This document shows, piece by piece, positions 51,721 through 59,545 of a DNA stretch of 64,000 nt. The stretch is taken from assembly GCA_963774075.1 (NCBI GenBank), contig CAVZDP010000002.1:248001-312000 (forward strand). The letters run 5' to 3'. How positions within the stretch are numbered: position 1 is the stretch's first letter; the number at the start of each line of letters is the position of its first letter. Source of the stretch: JBBQNR01 sp963774075 (lineage in GTDB: Bacteria; Actinomycetota; Thermoleophilia; Solirubrobacterales; JBBDJG01). The notes beneath the pieces are model-generated. The model was not told the DNA's origin and did not search any database. It saw nothing but the letters and a program-made list of their open reading frames with translations. The translations under genes and the position numbers were made by a program.

Positions 51721-52512
51721 TCATCCGTCCGACAGGCCGACGGCTTCGAGGGCCTCGGCATGGTCCATATAGGACTTCAAGCGCCAGATCTTCCCGCCCC
51801 GCAGCCAGTAGACCATGCCCGCCGTCTGTTGCACGCGGACGCCGCTGCCCTTGCCCGTGCCGGTCAGGCTGTAGACCGCAACGACGCGATCGTCGCCAGC
51901 ATCGATCGGTCGAAAGTCTTCGACCTGCCAATTCTCCCAAGCCTCGTCCATCCGGGCGAAGTAATTTGGCCACGTTTCCCGCCCTCGGTACGTGCTTTCC
52001 CCATCCACCGCCGCCAACACGGACTCGAACTCCAAGTCCTCGTGCGACATCTCCGCAAGGGCGTGAAAGTCTCGACGGTTGAAGGCATCGCGGGCTCTGC
52101 GCACGATCGCCACGTTGTCGTACGACGGCTCCTGCTCCGACAGCCCCACGGCTTCGAGGGCCTCGGCGTGATCCCAGAAGAACTCCAGGTAGAAGATCCT
52201 GCCCTTGCGCATCGTGAAGACGAGCGTCAGCTCCATGTTCATGTCTGGGCCGTGGCCCGCGCCACGCCAGATGTATCTCACGGCGACTCGGTCGCCCGCG
52301 TCGATGAAGTCGCCGATCGGTACACCGGTGTCGGCATCCCAGGTGTCGCGGAGCTGCTCGTGAAAACGCATGACGGCCTCGCGACCTACGTAGGGCCCCG
52401 GCTCCGGCCAATCCTTCACGGTCCGCACGATGACGTCGGGATCGTAAAGCTCACGAAATGCGTCCATGTCGCCCGCGTTCCACGTCTCGAAGAAAGCACG
52501 CACGATCTCCAC
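51721..52512 (-). CDS. Double NTF2/SnoaL-like fusion protein with interrupted 5' end
   Basis: A 263-residue frame of two NTF2-like units. Unit 1 is VEIVRAFFETWNAGDMDAF to ALEAVGLSEQEPSYDN; unit 2 is VAIVRRARDAFNRRDFHALA to ALEAVGLSDG. The first unit's natural start, ATGTCGCAGGAG, is at 52608, but an 81-bp element with an in-frame TGA separates it from AACGTGGAG. Translation may restart at the GTG at 52512 or at an ATT a few codons before it; otherwise this is a pseudogene. The two units share the ending EALEAVGLS with the upstream paralogue, so the array grew by tandem duplication. Confidence 0.65.
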   Translation of the reverse strand: MEIVRAFFETWNAGDMDAFRELYDPDVIVRTVKDWPEPGPYVGREAVMRFHEQLRDTWDADTGVPIGDFIDAGDRVAVRYIWRGAGHGPDMNMELTLVFTMRKGRIFYLEFFWDHAEALEAVGLSEQEPSYDNVAIVRRARDAFNRRDFHALAEMSHEDLEFESVLAAVDGESTYRGRETWPNYFARMDEAWENWQVEDFRPIDAGDDRVVAVYSLTGTGKGSGVRVQQTAGMVYWLRGGKIWRLKSYMDHAEALEAVGLSDG

Positions 52513-52515
52513 GTT

Positions 52516-52596
52516 CTCCTCAGAAATACGCCCTCACCCGGCCCTCAAAATGGCTGTTTCATGGGTCGCGTGTGACGACGCCGTCGTCATTGATCT
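52516..52596 (-). repeat. 81-bp inserted element, copy 1
   Basis: Lies between codon 4 and codon 5 of an NTF2-like gene, after ATGTCGCAGGAG and before AACGTGGAG. It contains the hairpin GACGAC-GGC-GTCGTC, then ACACGCGACCC, AGCCATTTTG, GGCCGGGTGAGGGCGT and ATTTCTGAG. In the gene's frame it encodes SMTTASSHATHETAILRAG and a TGA stop. Copy 2 is at 53059-53139. Confidence 0.8.
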
Positions 52597-52611
52597 CTCC
52601 TGCGACATCGC

Positions 52612-53055
52612 CTACTCCGAGAGGCCCACGGCTTCGAGGGCCTCGGCGCGTTCCAGATACTCGTCCAATCGGATGATCAGGCCGTCCTCCACGGTGACGA
52701 TCGAGAAGATCGTCGCGTTGACGTCGATGTCGCTCGCCTTTCCCTTCATCGCCAGTCGCACTACCGCGAGAACTTGGCTGTCGCCGAGATCGGTGACCTC
52801 GTGGACGTTAACTCGGTAGTCCTGGGCGGTATCCAGAAGCTGATCCACACTATGGGCGGTGCCCTCGTAACCGCGGGTGGTGATCCCGATAAGGATCGAC
52901 TTCCACTCGATATTCGGATGCAAGAAGCGCATCAGGTCCGCGTACTCGGGCCAGACCTCACCCACCCTCAGGCTGTCCGCCAGGGAACGAGGGCCTTGCC
53001 AGTAGGCGGCAAAGGCTCGTTCCACTGCGTCGAAGTAGCGCCGCACAAGCTCCAC
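52612..53055 (-). CDS. NTF2/SnoaL-like protein with interrupted 5' end
   Basis: A 147-residue frame from GTG: VELVRRYFDAVERAFAAYW, LHPNIEWKSILIGITTRGYEG, NATIFSIVTVEDGLIIRLDE and ending EYLERAEALEAVGLSE. The natural start ATGTCGCAGGAG is at 53151; as in the neighbouring paralogue an 81-bp element with stop codons separates it from AACGTGGAGCTT. The stop codon is 3 nt before the paralogue's ATG at 52608. Protein coding after the element looks intact. Confidence 0.65.
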   Translation of the reverse strand: MELVRRYFDAVERAFAAYWQGPRSLADSLRVGEVWPEYADLMRFLHPNIEWKSILIGITTRGYEGTAHSVDQLLDTAQDYRVNVHEVTDLGDSQVLAVVRLAMKGKASDIDVNATIFSIVTVEDGLIIRLDEYLERAEALEAVGLSE

Positions 53056-53058
53056 GTT

Positions 53059-53139
53059 CTGCTCAGAAATACGCCCTCACCCGGCCCCCAAAATGGCTAT
53101 TTCATCGGGTCGCGTGTGACGACACCGTCGTCATGGTCT
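53059..53139 (-). repeat. 81-bp inserted element, copy 2
   Basis: Same position in the codon frame and same length as copy 1. Differences are a few substitutions and two compensating single-base indels; the hairpin is kept with a changed loop base (GACGAC-GGT-GTCGTC). In the gene's frame it has a TGA after seven codons. The tail GGCCGGGTGAGGGCGT-ATTTCTGAG is identical apart from the last G/C-rich codon. Confidence 0.8.
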
Positions 53140-53253
53140 CTCCTGCGACATCGCTCGCGCCTGTTCCCACTTTGTTCCCACCCTGCCGTTCGCGGCTCCG
53201 ACGGATGCACGGTGCGAAGGCGGAAACCGCTCGGTAGCAGGGACCTCTCGAAG

Positions 53254-53326
53254 TGGGCCGGGGTGGATTCGAACCACCGACCGACGGGTTATGAGCCCGC
53301 TGCTCTGACCGCTGAGCTACCGGCCC
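53254..53326 (-). tRNA. tRNA-Met (CAT), elongator type
   Basis: Minus-strand cloverleaf: acceptor GGGCCGG with CCGGCCC, D arm AGCTCAGCGGTCAGAGC, anticodon stem CGGGC/ACCCG-like with loop CTCATAA (anticodon CAT), and T arm GGTGGTTCGAATCCACC. Discriminator A; CCA is not encoded. The D arm GCGGTCAGAGC and lack of initiator-type GGG stem fit elongator Met, though Ile2 (lysidine-modified CAT) is not excluded. Confidence 0.95.
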
Positions 53327-53375
53327 GCTCGTTTCGCAAGCCTAGCGCCGCGACCAATCCGGCAGGTGAGGAGCG

Positions 53376-54272
53376 CTAACTCGCCAGCCGCATGGCCGGC
53401 TCGCGAGCGAGGAGATCCAGTATCACCCCGTCGCGCAAGCCGCCCTTGCCGATCTTGAGAGGGCAGCTGAGCAGCTCAGAGATCTTCTCAAGCAAGAGCA
53501 CGCCCGCGGGCAGGAGGTGCACGCGGCGCGGGTCGAGCTCGAAGCGCTTGGCGACAGCGGCAATTGGGTGGCCGGTCAGCACCCTGATGGCGCGCTCGAG
53601 GGTCTCGTACTCGAGCACCGCCCCAACCAGCATGCGCAGCGACGACGCGCTTCCACCCACCGCCACTGCCTGCTTCGGGCGCTCCATCTCGATCCCGTCG
53701 AAGAACGTTGCGACGTGGTCGCGCAAGCCGCGAATCTCAGCAGCCGAAGGAGGGTCGCTCGAGAGAAAATCGTCCGTTAGGGAGCCGGACCCGATCTTGA
53801 AGGAGTGCACGCTTCGCACTCCCTTCTGCAGGGCGCCGAACACGATCTCGGTCGAGGCGCCCCCGACATCGACAACCGCGACCTCTGCCTTCACCACGTG
53901 TTCGAGGGTCCTCGTCGCCCCGAGGAACGCAAGGCGCCCCTCCTCCTCCTCGCTCAGCACGTCAACCGGTAGGCCGCAGGCTCGCTCGATCTCTGCGACC
54001 ACCTTTTCACGGTTGGCTGCCTCGCGGATCGCAGCCGTCGCGACAATCCGGATCGCCTCGGCATCGAGCTGCTCAGCGAGACGCACCTGGGTGACGACCG
54101 CATTCGCGACCTCGGCTACCTTTGCCGGGCCGATCGCTCCGTCGAGCCCGGAGACTTTTCCGAGCCGCGTGTACGCCCGCTGGTCCATAACCCTGCGCAG
54201 GTGGCCGCTTTCGGGTTCGGCGACGAGCACGCGCGTGGTGTTTGAGCCGATGTCGATTGCAGCGCACAACAT
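53376..54272 (-). CDS. Ppx/GppA-family phosphatase
   Basis: Exopolyphosphatase or pppGpp phosphohydrolase of 298 residues with the ASKHA fold: AIDIGSNTTRVLVAE, the catalytic-region glutamate in TAAIREAAN, VDVGGASTEIVFG (phosphate 2 loop) and AVGGSASSLRML. It lacks the C-terminal HD domain of E. coli Ppx, like the short actinobacterial Ppx1. ATG at 54272; the frame reaches 54392 but the upstream residues are not conserved. Confidence 0.93.
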   Translation of the reverse strand: MLCAAIDIGSNTTRVLVAEPESGHLRRVMDQRAYTRLGKVSGLDGAIGPAKVAEVANAVVTQVRLAEQLDAEAIRIVATAAIREAANREKVVAEIERACGLPVDVLSEEEEGRLAFLGATRTLEHVVKAEVAVVDVGGASTEIVFGALQKGVRSVHSFKIGSGSLTDDFLSSDPPSAAEIRGLRDHVATFFDGIEMERPKQAVAVGGSASSLRMLVGAVLEYETLERAIRVLTGHPIAAVAKRFELDPRRVHLLPAGVLLLEKISELLSCPLKIGKGGLRDGVILDLLAREPAMRLAS

Positions 54273-54435
54273 CCAGATCCATCCTGGCAGAGGGCAGAAA
54301 GCGTGGCGACTCCTTTCGCGGGCGAATGGGAGTCTCCTGGAAAAAGTCACATTGTGGTAACAACCCGCAATCGACGCCCGGCCGTTTCGCACTCAGAGGC
54401 GAGCGAGCGGCGCGAGGGAGATTGCGGCAAGAGGA

Positions 54436-54699
54436 GTGCCCTCCGAAGCCTTCGGCCGCAGCCCGATGCCCGGCGACAAGACACCCAAGGTGGCTCGCCA
54501 AGCGGTCCGCGACTTCAGTGCGCTCGCCGCCAAGCTCGAGGATCGCCTCGCCGATGCCCAACCCAAGCGGGGCGGGTCCGCCCGGAAGCGCACTCGCACT
54601 CCCCGGGCGGGATCAAACCCAGCCCTGACGCCGACCCCCGCCGGCCCCGCCCCTACCGGCCGCGCGGGTGGGCACGAACTGAGCTCAGGAAGCCAGTAG
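54436..54699 (+). CDS. Small basic hypothetical protein
   Basis: An 87-residue frame: a helical part (KTPKVARQAVRDFSALAAKL) followed by a Lys/Arg/Pro-rich tail. GTG at 54436 or ATG at 54466. Its 3' end overlaps that of the convergent metallopeptidase gene by 15 nt. Coding is plausible but unproved. Confidence 0.4.
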   Translation: MPSEAFGRSPMPGDKTPKVARQAVRDFSALAAKLEDRLADAQPKRGGSARKRTRTPRAGSNPALTPTPAGPAPTGRAGGHELSSGSQ

Positions 54700-55971
54700 C
54701 CGGGCAGCGAGCGAGGGGCTCGGGGCGAAGACGATCGCCGATGTGCGGCCCTCGCCGCGCATTCCAATTGCCCCGCCCCGGCTCGACCACATGCCGACGC
54801 CCTCCCGGAACGCGAGCCGGCGCCCGCGAAGCCCGCGTTCGAACACCCGCCTGAACGCCCTCTCCGCCTGGACGCGATCGGCCTCGCGGTCCCACGCGAG
54901 CGTCCACACCCCCACGTCGCGAGCGATGCACGGCGCCCGGCAGCGCCCCTCGCCCGCCCGCCGCCACAGCTCGAAGCGCCCGCCGTCCCAGCCGGCGGCG
55001 GCGTCGTCCCCGCGCACCTTCCCGACGTGCTCGAACACGAGCGACACGTCCAGCTCGCCGCTCCCGGTCCGGTCCAGGCGCTTCCACTGCGGACCGAGCA
55101 ACCGCCCGACCTTGGGAACCTGTACCGGCGCCGGAGCGTCGCCCACCGCATACTTGCCGGGGTGCAGCACCTGCTCCGTCGAGCGCGGGCGGCGGAGCTG
55201 GATGACGTTGTTGACCGCCCGCCAGCTTCCGTCCAGGCGAAAGGCGTTCACGAAGCGCATGCCGCGCTCGTACGGGAAGAGCAACAGGTCCTCCACGAAC
55301 TGCGGAAGCTTGGTCTCGCCGGCGTCCACGTCGCCGAACGCCTCCAACGCGTCCGAGGGGTCGAAGTAGCGCTCGGCGTAGTCGACCATCAACGCCGTGG
55401 CCGTACCCTCGAAGAGCGCGGACTCGGCCGCAGCGCGGTCGTCGCGCAAACTCTCCTTGGAGCTGACGTCGAAGTGCTGGTCCTCGAGCGCGTGCACGAG
55501 CTCGTGTGCGAGCGTGATCTCGCGCAGCGCCCGGCTCTCCGACTCGCTGGTCACGACCACCAGCCGCTTCGAGCGGTCGTCGTAGAAGCCGAGGATCTGC
55601 TCCACCTCGATCGCCCTCAGAAAGCGGCGCAGCTCCTGCGAGGGATGGAGCAGGCCGAGCAGCTTGAGCTCCTCTTCGTCCACGAGCTGTTCGTAGCGCG
55701 TGTACTCGCGCGCGCTCGCGGAGCTGTAGATCTTCTGGGCGCGCTCCGGCGAGGCGAACGTGATGTCGAGCGGCTCGCGGAAGCGAAGCCCGCGCAGCCT
55801 CTCCACCCTCCTCTTGATCGGCGCCACCTTCAGCGGCGCCGCGGCGCTGCTCCGCGCCGCTCGCTTCTCATCCTCCTTCTCGTCCGAGCCGATCAGCGCC
55901 GCACCTGCGATCACGAGCACGACCACCGCGAGCAGCGTCAGCTCCAGCGCTGTCGGTCCTCGCCTCTCCAT
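54685..55971 (-). CDS. Membrane-anchored zinc metallopeptidase-like protein
   Basis: A 428-residue protein: an N-terminal membrane helix (LELTLLAVVVLVIAGAALIG), a linker, then a metalloprotease core with HELVH at 156-160 (LAHELVHALEDQHFD) and a candidate third ligand glutamate in AAESALFEGTATALM. The active site faces outside. The second half (VIQLRRPRSTEQVLHPGKYA, WTLAWDREADRVQAERAF) is typical of related Thermoleophilia proteins of unknown target. Confidence 0.8.
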   Translation of the reverse strand: MERRGPTALELTLLAVVVLVIAGAALIGSDEKEDEKRAARSSAAAPLKVAPIKRRVERLRGLRFREPLDITFASPERAQKIYSSASAREYTRYEQLVDEEELKLLGLLHPSQELRRFLRAIEVEQILGFYDDRSKRLVVVTSESESRALREITLAHELVHALEDQHFDVSSKESLRDDRAAAESALFEGTATALMVDYAERYFDPSDALEAFGDVDAGETKLPQFVEDLLLFPYERGMRFVNAFRLDGSWRAVNNVIQLRRPRSTEQVLHPGKYAVGDAPAPVQVPKVGRLLGPQWKRLDRTGSGELDVSLVFEHVGKVRGDDAAAGWDGGRFELWRRAGEGRCRAPCIARDVGVWTLAWDREADRVQAERAFRRVFERGLRGRRLAFREGVGMWSSRGGAIGMRGEGRTSAIVFAPSPSLAARLLAS

Positions 55972-55989
55972 CCGCCTAGTGGTAGGTCT

Positions 55990-56988
55990 TCAGCGCAGCG
56001 CCTTGCGAACGGCCTCGGTCAGCTCGGCGGGGCTGAAAGCGCCGTCGAGTCGTTCGACGACCGTGCCCTTCGAGTCGATCGCGAACGCGAACGGCTCGCC
56101 GGGGAGATGCCAGGCGCGAACCTGCGGCGTGGTGCCCTTCTTCAGGTCGTTGTCCCGGTAGATCTCCATGTGTATGAAGTCGACGTTGTCGCCGTACTCG
56201 GCCTTGACCTGCTCGGCGACATCGGTGACCGGGGCGCAGACTCTGCTCTCGCACAGGGCGGGCGTTGCGAACAGCAGGAGGACGGGCCGCCCCTCGTCGA
56301 GCGCATCCGCCAGGTCCACCTCGTGCATCGTGTCCGGAGGGATGCGCGTCTCTATGCGCTCGATGTCGCCCCCGACCGAATCGCGCGTGGGCGTGTGGAC
56401 CCGGATCGCCTTGTCGCCCGGACCCGGCAGGTCCCGGTCGCCGCTCACCGTCACCTGGGACGGGCTCGTGGCGACCAGCTGTTTGCCCAGCTTGGCCACC
56501 GCCGTGACGAGGTAGCCGCCGGGATCGGGGAAGCGAAGGTCGGACACGTAGATGGCGCGGGCGGCGTCTTCGTCCTCCACGGTCTGCCGGCTGCGATAGC
56601 GAGCGTCGGTGCCGATTCGCTGAAAGCTGACGCCGAAGGGACCGTGCACCGTCTCGTCGAGACCGCGGGCCCAGTAGAGGCCGACCTCGAGGTCGGCGAT
56701 CTGGCGGTTGCCGCGGTCGAAGAGCCCGAAGGCGAACCGGTTGGCGCCGGGCTCGAGCACCCTCACGGCCTGCGCGAGATCCGGCCCCTGCCGCAGGTTC
56801 TGGAGCAGCGCGCGCAGGCTCCGGTTCGATGGGCGTGGGAATCCCGCTGCCTCGAGCGCCGCCGGCGCCGGGGGGCGCTCCACCCGGGGGGTGTCGCCGC
56901 CACCGCCATTCTCGTCGCCCCCGCCACAGCCGCCGAGCAGCGCGAGCGACGCGAGCAGCGCAACGAGCGCGACGATCGGCGCGCGCAT
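55990..56988 (-). CDS. Thioredoxin-fold lipoprotein
   Basis: A 332-residue lipoprotein. The ATG at 56988 starts a signal peptide with lipobox LGGC (LLASLALLGGCGGG). An Ig-like N-terminal part follows, and a thioredoxin-like domain from about residue 220: RPVLLLFATPALCESRVCAP, EYGDNVDFIHMEIYRDND and PFAFAIDSKGTVVERLDG. Two cysteines in CESRVC are spaced four residues apart, not as CxxC, so redox activity is uncertain. It lies 18 nt upstream of the metallopeptidase gene in the same direction. Confidence 0.82.
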   Translation of the reverse strand: MRAPIVALVALLASLALLGGCGGGDENGGGGDTPRVERPPAPAALEAAGFPRPSNRSLRALLQNLRQGPDLAQAVRVLEPGANRFAFGLFDRGNRQIADLEVGLYWARGLDETVHGPFGVSFQRIGTDARYRSRQTVEDEDAARAIYVSDLRFPDPGGYLVTAVAKLGKQLVATSPSQVTVSGDRDLPGPGDKAIRVHTPTRDSVGGDIERIETRIPPDTMHEVDLADALDEGRPVLLLFATPALCESRVCAPVTDVAEQVKAEYGDNVDFIHMEIYRDNDLKKGTTPQVRAWHLPGEPFAFAIDSKGTVVERLDGAFSPAELTEAVRKALR

Positions 56989-57135
56989 GGGCGGACACCC
57001 GGGCGGCAGCCCAGGCTCTGCTTCAACTTCTTCAGGGCGAACGACCACCGCAACCCACGGTACCGAACGGGCGCGACCCTCCCGCCGATTGTGGCCATAG
57101 ATGACCGGACGCGAGCTCGAGCGAGCGTCACTGCT

Positions 57136-58773
57136 ATGTATCGTGTGCGCGGCTCAATGCGATTTCCTCTCCAGACGCGCCTCGACGCCACCGCGACCCT
57201 GGCCCGTCGCGGCGTCCTGAGGCCGACGCGGCCGGACAAGGCGCTGCGGCAGGGGATCAAGCTCTGGCGCTGGGGCGCCACCTTGGCGGCGGCCTACGTG
57301 GTGCACTCGGTGGCCGACGCGGAACAGGTCGCGCTCTGCGACGACGAGGGCGAGCTGACCTACGCCGGCGTGAACCTCCGCACGAACGCCCTCGCCGACT
57401 CACTGAGGAGGCTCGGCGTGCGCGAGGGCGACTCGGTCGCAATCCTCTGTCGCAACGGCCGCGGCTTCGTCGAGCCGGTCATCGCTTGCTCGAAGCTCGG
57501 CGCAGATGCGCTCTTTCTCAACACCTCCTTTTCGCCGCAGGAGGTCCAGACCGTGGTCGCTCGGGAGCGGCCCCGGGCGCTCGTCTACGAGGCCGAGCTG
57601 GCGTCGCTCGTCGAGGGCACGCCGCTGCCACCCGAGGTGATCCGCGTCGTCGCCGGAGCGGCCGATCCGGCGCCTGGAGGTGACCCGACCCTCGAGCGCC
57701 TGATCGCGGAGGGCGACACGGCAGAGCCCACGCCGCCCGAGCACGAGAGTCGCACCGTCATCCTCACCTCGGGCACCACCGGCCCGCCCAAGGGGGCGCG
57801 CGTGGCGCGGCCCGAGAACATGGATCCGCTCGCATGGCTTCTGAAGGTGTTGCCGCTCAGGCCGCGGTCGCCGTACCTGATCGCGGCGCCGCTGTTCCAC
57901 GCCCATGGCTTCGGACAGTTCTCGATCGGCAGCGGCCTGACCTGCGAGGTCGTTCTGACGGCGAAGTTCGATCCCGAGCGAACGCTCGCGCTCATCGAGC
58001 GCAGGCGCGTCGAGGTGCTCGCGGCAGTGCCCGTGATGCTGAAGCGCATGATGGAGCTGCCGGCCGAGACTCGCGCCCGGTACGACACGAGCAGCCTGCG
58101 CGTGGTGCTCTGCAGCGGCTCGGCCCTGCCGGCGGACCTCACGCGCTCGTTCATGGACGCGTTCGGCCCAGTCATCTACAACCTCTACGGCTCGACGGAG
58201 GTCTCCGCCGCCACCATCGCCACTCCGCAGGACCTGCTGGACGCGCCGGGAACGGTCGGCCGCCCTCTCCCCCACTCCCGCGTCGCGATCCTCGACGACG
58301 ACGGGCGCGCGCTCCCGCCCGGGGAGATCGGGCTCATCTTCGTCGGGCATGAGATGCTCTTCGACGGCTACACCGACGGCTCGAGCCTCGCGGGGCCTGC
58401 CGGGATGATGAGCCCCGGCGATCTCGGCCACGTCGACTCCGAGGGGCGAGTGTTCGTCGACGCGCGCAAGGACGACATGATCATCTCGGGCGGCGAGAAC
58501 GTCTATCCCGGTGAGGTCGAGGCGGCGCTCCAGGAGCATCCCGACGTGGACCAGATCGCCGCCCTGGGAGTCGATGACGAGCAGTTCGGCCAGCGCCTCG
58601 TCGTTTTCGTCGTGCCGCGGCCGGGCAGCGGGCTGACCGAGGAAGGCCTACAGGCCTTCGCCAAGCAGAGCCTCGCCCGCTTCAAGGTGCCGCGCGAGGT
58701 GCACCTGGTCGAGGAGCTTCCCCGTAATGCGCTCGGGAAGGTCGTGAAGAGGGAGTTGCAAGCGCTCCTATAG
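57136..58773 (+). CDS. Acyl-CoA synthetase (AMP-forming)
   Basis: A 545-residue ANL-superfamily adenylating enzyme. Motifs are A3 ILTSGTTGPPKGARVA, the VYNLYGSTE-like NLYGSTEVS, A7-A8 GDLGHVDSEGRVFVDARKDD, GGENVYPGEVEAAL and the catalytic lysine in NALGKVVKREL. It activates a fatty acid or other carboxylate and loads CoA. Substrate unknown; the adjacent SDR could act in the same lipid pathway. ATG at 57136; an in-frame ATG at 57157 is the alternative. The long frame upstream is shadow of minus-strand genes. Confidence 0.93.
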   Translation: MYRVRGSMRFPLQTRLDATATLARRGVLRPTRPDKALRQGIKLWRWGATLAAAYVVHSVADAEQVALCDDEGELTYAGVNLRTNALADSLRRLGVREGDSVAILCRNGRGFVEPVIACSKLGADALFLNTSFSPQEVQTVVARERPRALVYEAELASLVEGTPLPPEVIRVVAGAADPAPGGDPTLERLIAEGDTAEPTPPEHESRTVILTSGTTGPPKGARVARPENMDPLAWLLKVLPLRPRSPYLIAAPLFHAHGFGQFSIGSGLTCEVVLTAKFDPERTLALIERRRVEVLAAVPVMLKRMMELPAETRARYDTSSLRVVLCSGSALPADLTRSFMDAFGPVIYNLYGSTEVSAATIATPQDLLDAPGTVGRPLPHSRVAILDDDGRALPPGEIGLIFVGHEMLFDGYTDGSSLAGPAGMMSPGDLGHVDSEGRVFVDARKDDMIISGGENVYPGEVEAALQEHPDVDQIAALGVDDEQFGQRLVVFVVPRPGSGLTEEGLQAFAKQSLARFKVPREVHLVEELPRNALGKVVKRELQALL

Positions 58774-58810
58774 CGTTCGCCGCGCAAGGCTCTTCGAGAA
58801 GGAGGTCACG

Positions 58811-59542
58811 TTGGCGGACAGGGCGGCGCTGATCACCGGCGGCTCTAGCGGGATCGGACTCGCACTCGCGCGGGCGCTGGGAGAAGACGGTTACGCGGTG
58901 ACGATCGCCGCGCGCCGGCCGGAGAAGCTCGAGCAGGCGGCCGTTGAGCTGCGGGAGGCCGGAATCGACGTCCACCACGTCGCCGCCAACCTGCGCGAGG
59001 AGGAGGACATCAAACGGGTCGTCAGCGAGCACCGCGAGCGCTTCGGCCGCATGGACGTGCTCGTGAACAACGCCGGACTGGGGATCGGCGGCGCTGTCGA
59101 GGGGTTTCCCACCAAGCATCTGGACATGCAGCTCGACGTGAACCTGCGCGCCGTTTACCTGGTGGCGCGGGAGTCGATACCGCTGCTCAAGGAGTCCGGT
59201 CGGCAAGGCGGCTCGCTGATGGTCAACACCGCGTCCATCGCCGGTAAGCGCCCGCAGGCTTTCCTCGCCGTCTACTCGGCGACGAAGGCGGCGGTGATCG
59301 CGCTCACGGAGTCGCTGCAGGGCGAGCTTGCGGGCGACGGAGTGCGCTGCACCGCCATCTGTCCGGCCTTCGTCGACACGCCGATGACCGACTATGTGAA
59401 GGGCCAGGTGGCGCCGGAGCAGATGATCCGTCCCGAGGACATCGCCGAGATCGTGCGTTGCCTGCTGCGTCTCTCACCCGCGTGCATCGTCCCCGAGGTG
59501 ATGATCGTGCGCCCCGACGACGTGCCGGTCGCAGGCGGGTAG
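58811..59542 (+). CDS. Short-chain dehydrogenase/reductase
   Basis: A 243-residue classical SDR: TGGSSGIGLALARALG, NNAGLGIGG, catalytic NTASIAG, and YSATKAAV, with PAFVDTPMTDYV in the C-terminal region. Similar to fatty-acyl-acting FabG-like SDRs. TTG start at 58811 behind AAGGAGG. It lies 37 nt after the acyl-CoA synthetase, and the two are probably co-transcribed. Confidence 0.92.
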   Translation: MADRAALITGGSSGIGLALARALGEDGYAVTIAARRPEKLEQAAVELREAGIDVHHVAANLREEEDIKRVVSEHRERFGRMDVLVNNAGLGIGGAVEGFPTKHLDMQLDVNLRAVYLVARESIPLLKESGRQGGSLMVNTASIAGKRPQAFLAVYSATKAAVIALTESLQGELAGDGVRCTAICPAFVDTPMTDYVKGQVAPEQMIRPEDIAEIVRCLLRLSPACIVPEVMIVRPDDVPVAGG

Positions 59543-59545
59543 CCC

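Noticed and set aside
53224..53379. Frame translating to GGFEPPTD-like sequence
   Set aside because: Translation of the tRNA-Met gene region.
55027..57135. Very long plus-strand frame (over 1,200 codons in total to 58773)
   Set aside because: The part before 57136 is antisense to two clear minus-strand genes (metallopeptidase, thioredoxin-like lipoprotein) and has shadow-type Arg/Leu/His/Val-rich composition. Only the acyl-CoA synthetase at its end is real.
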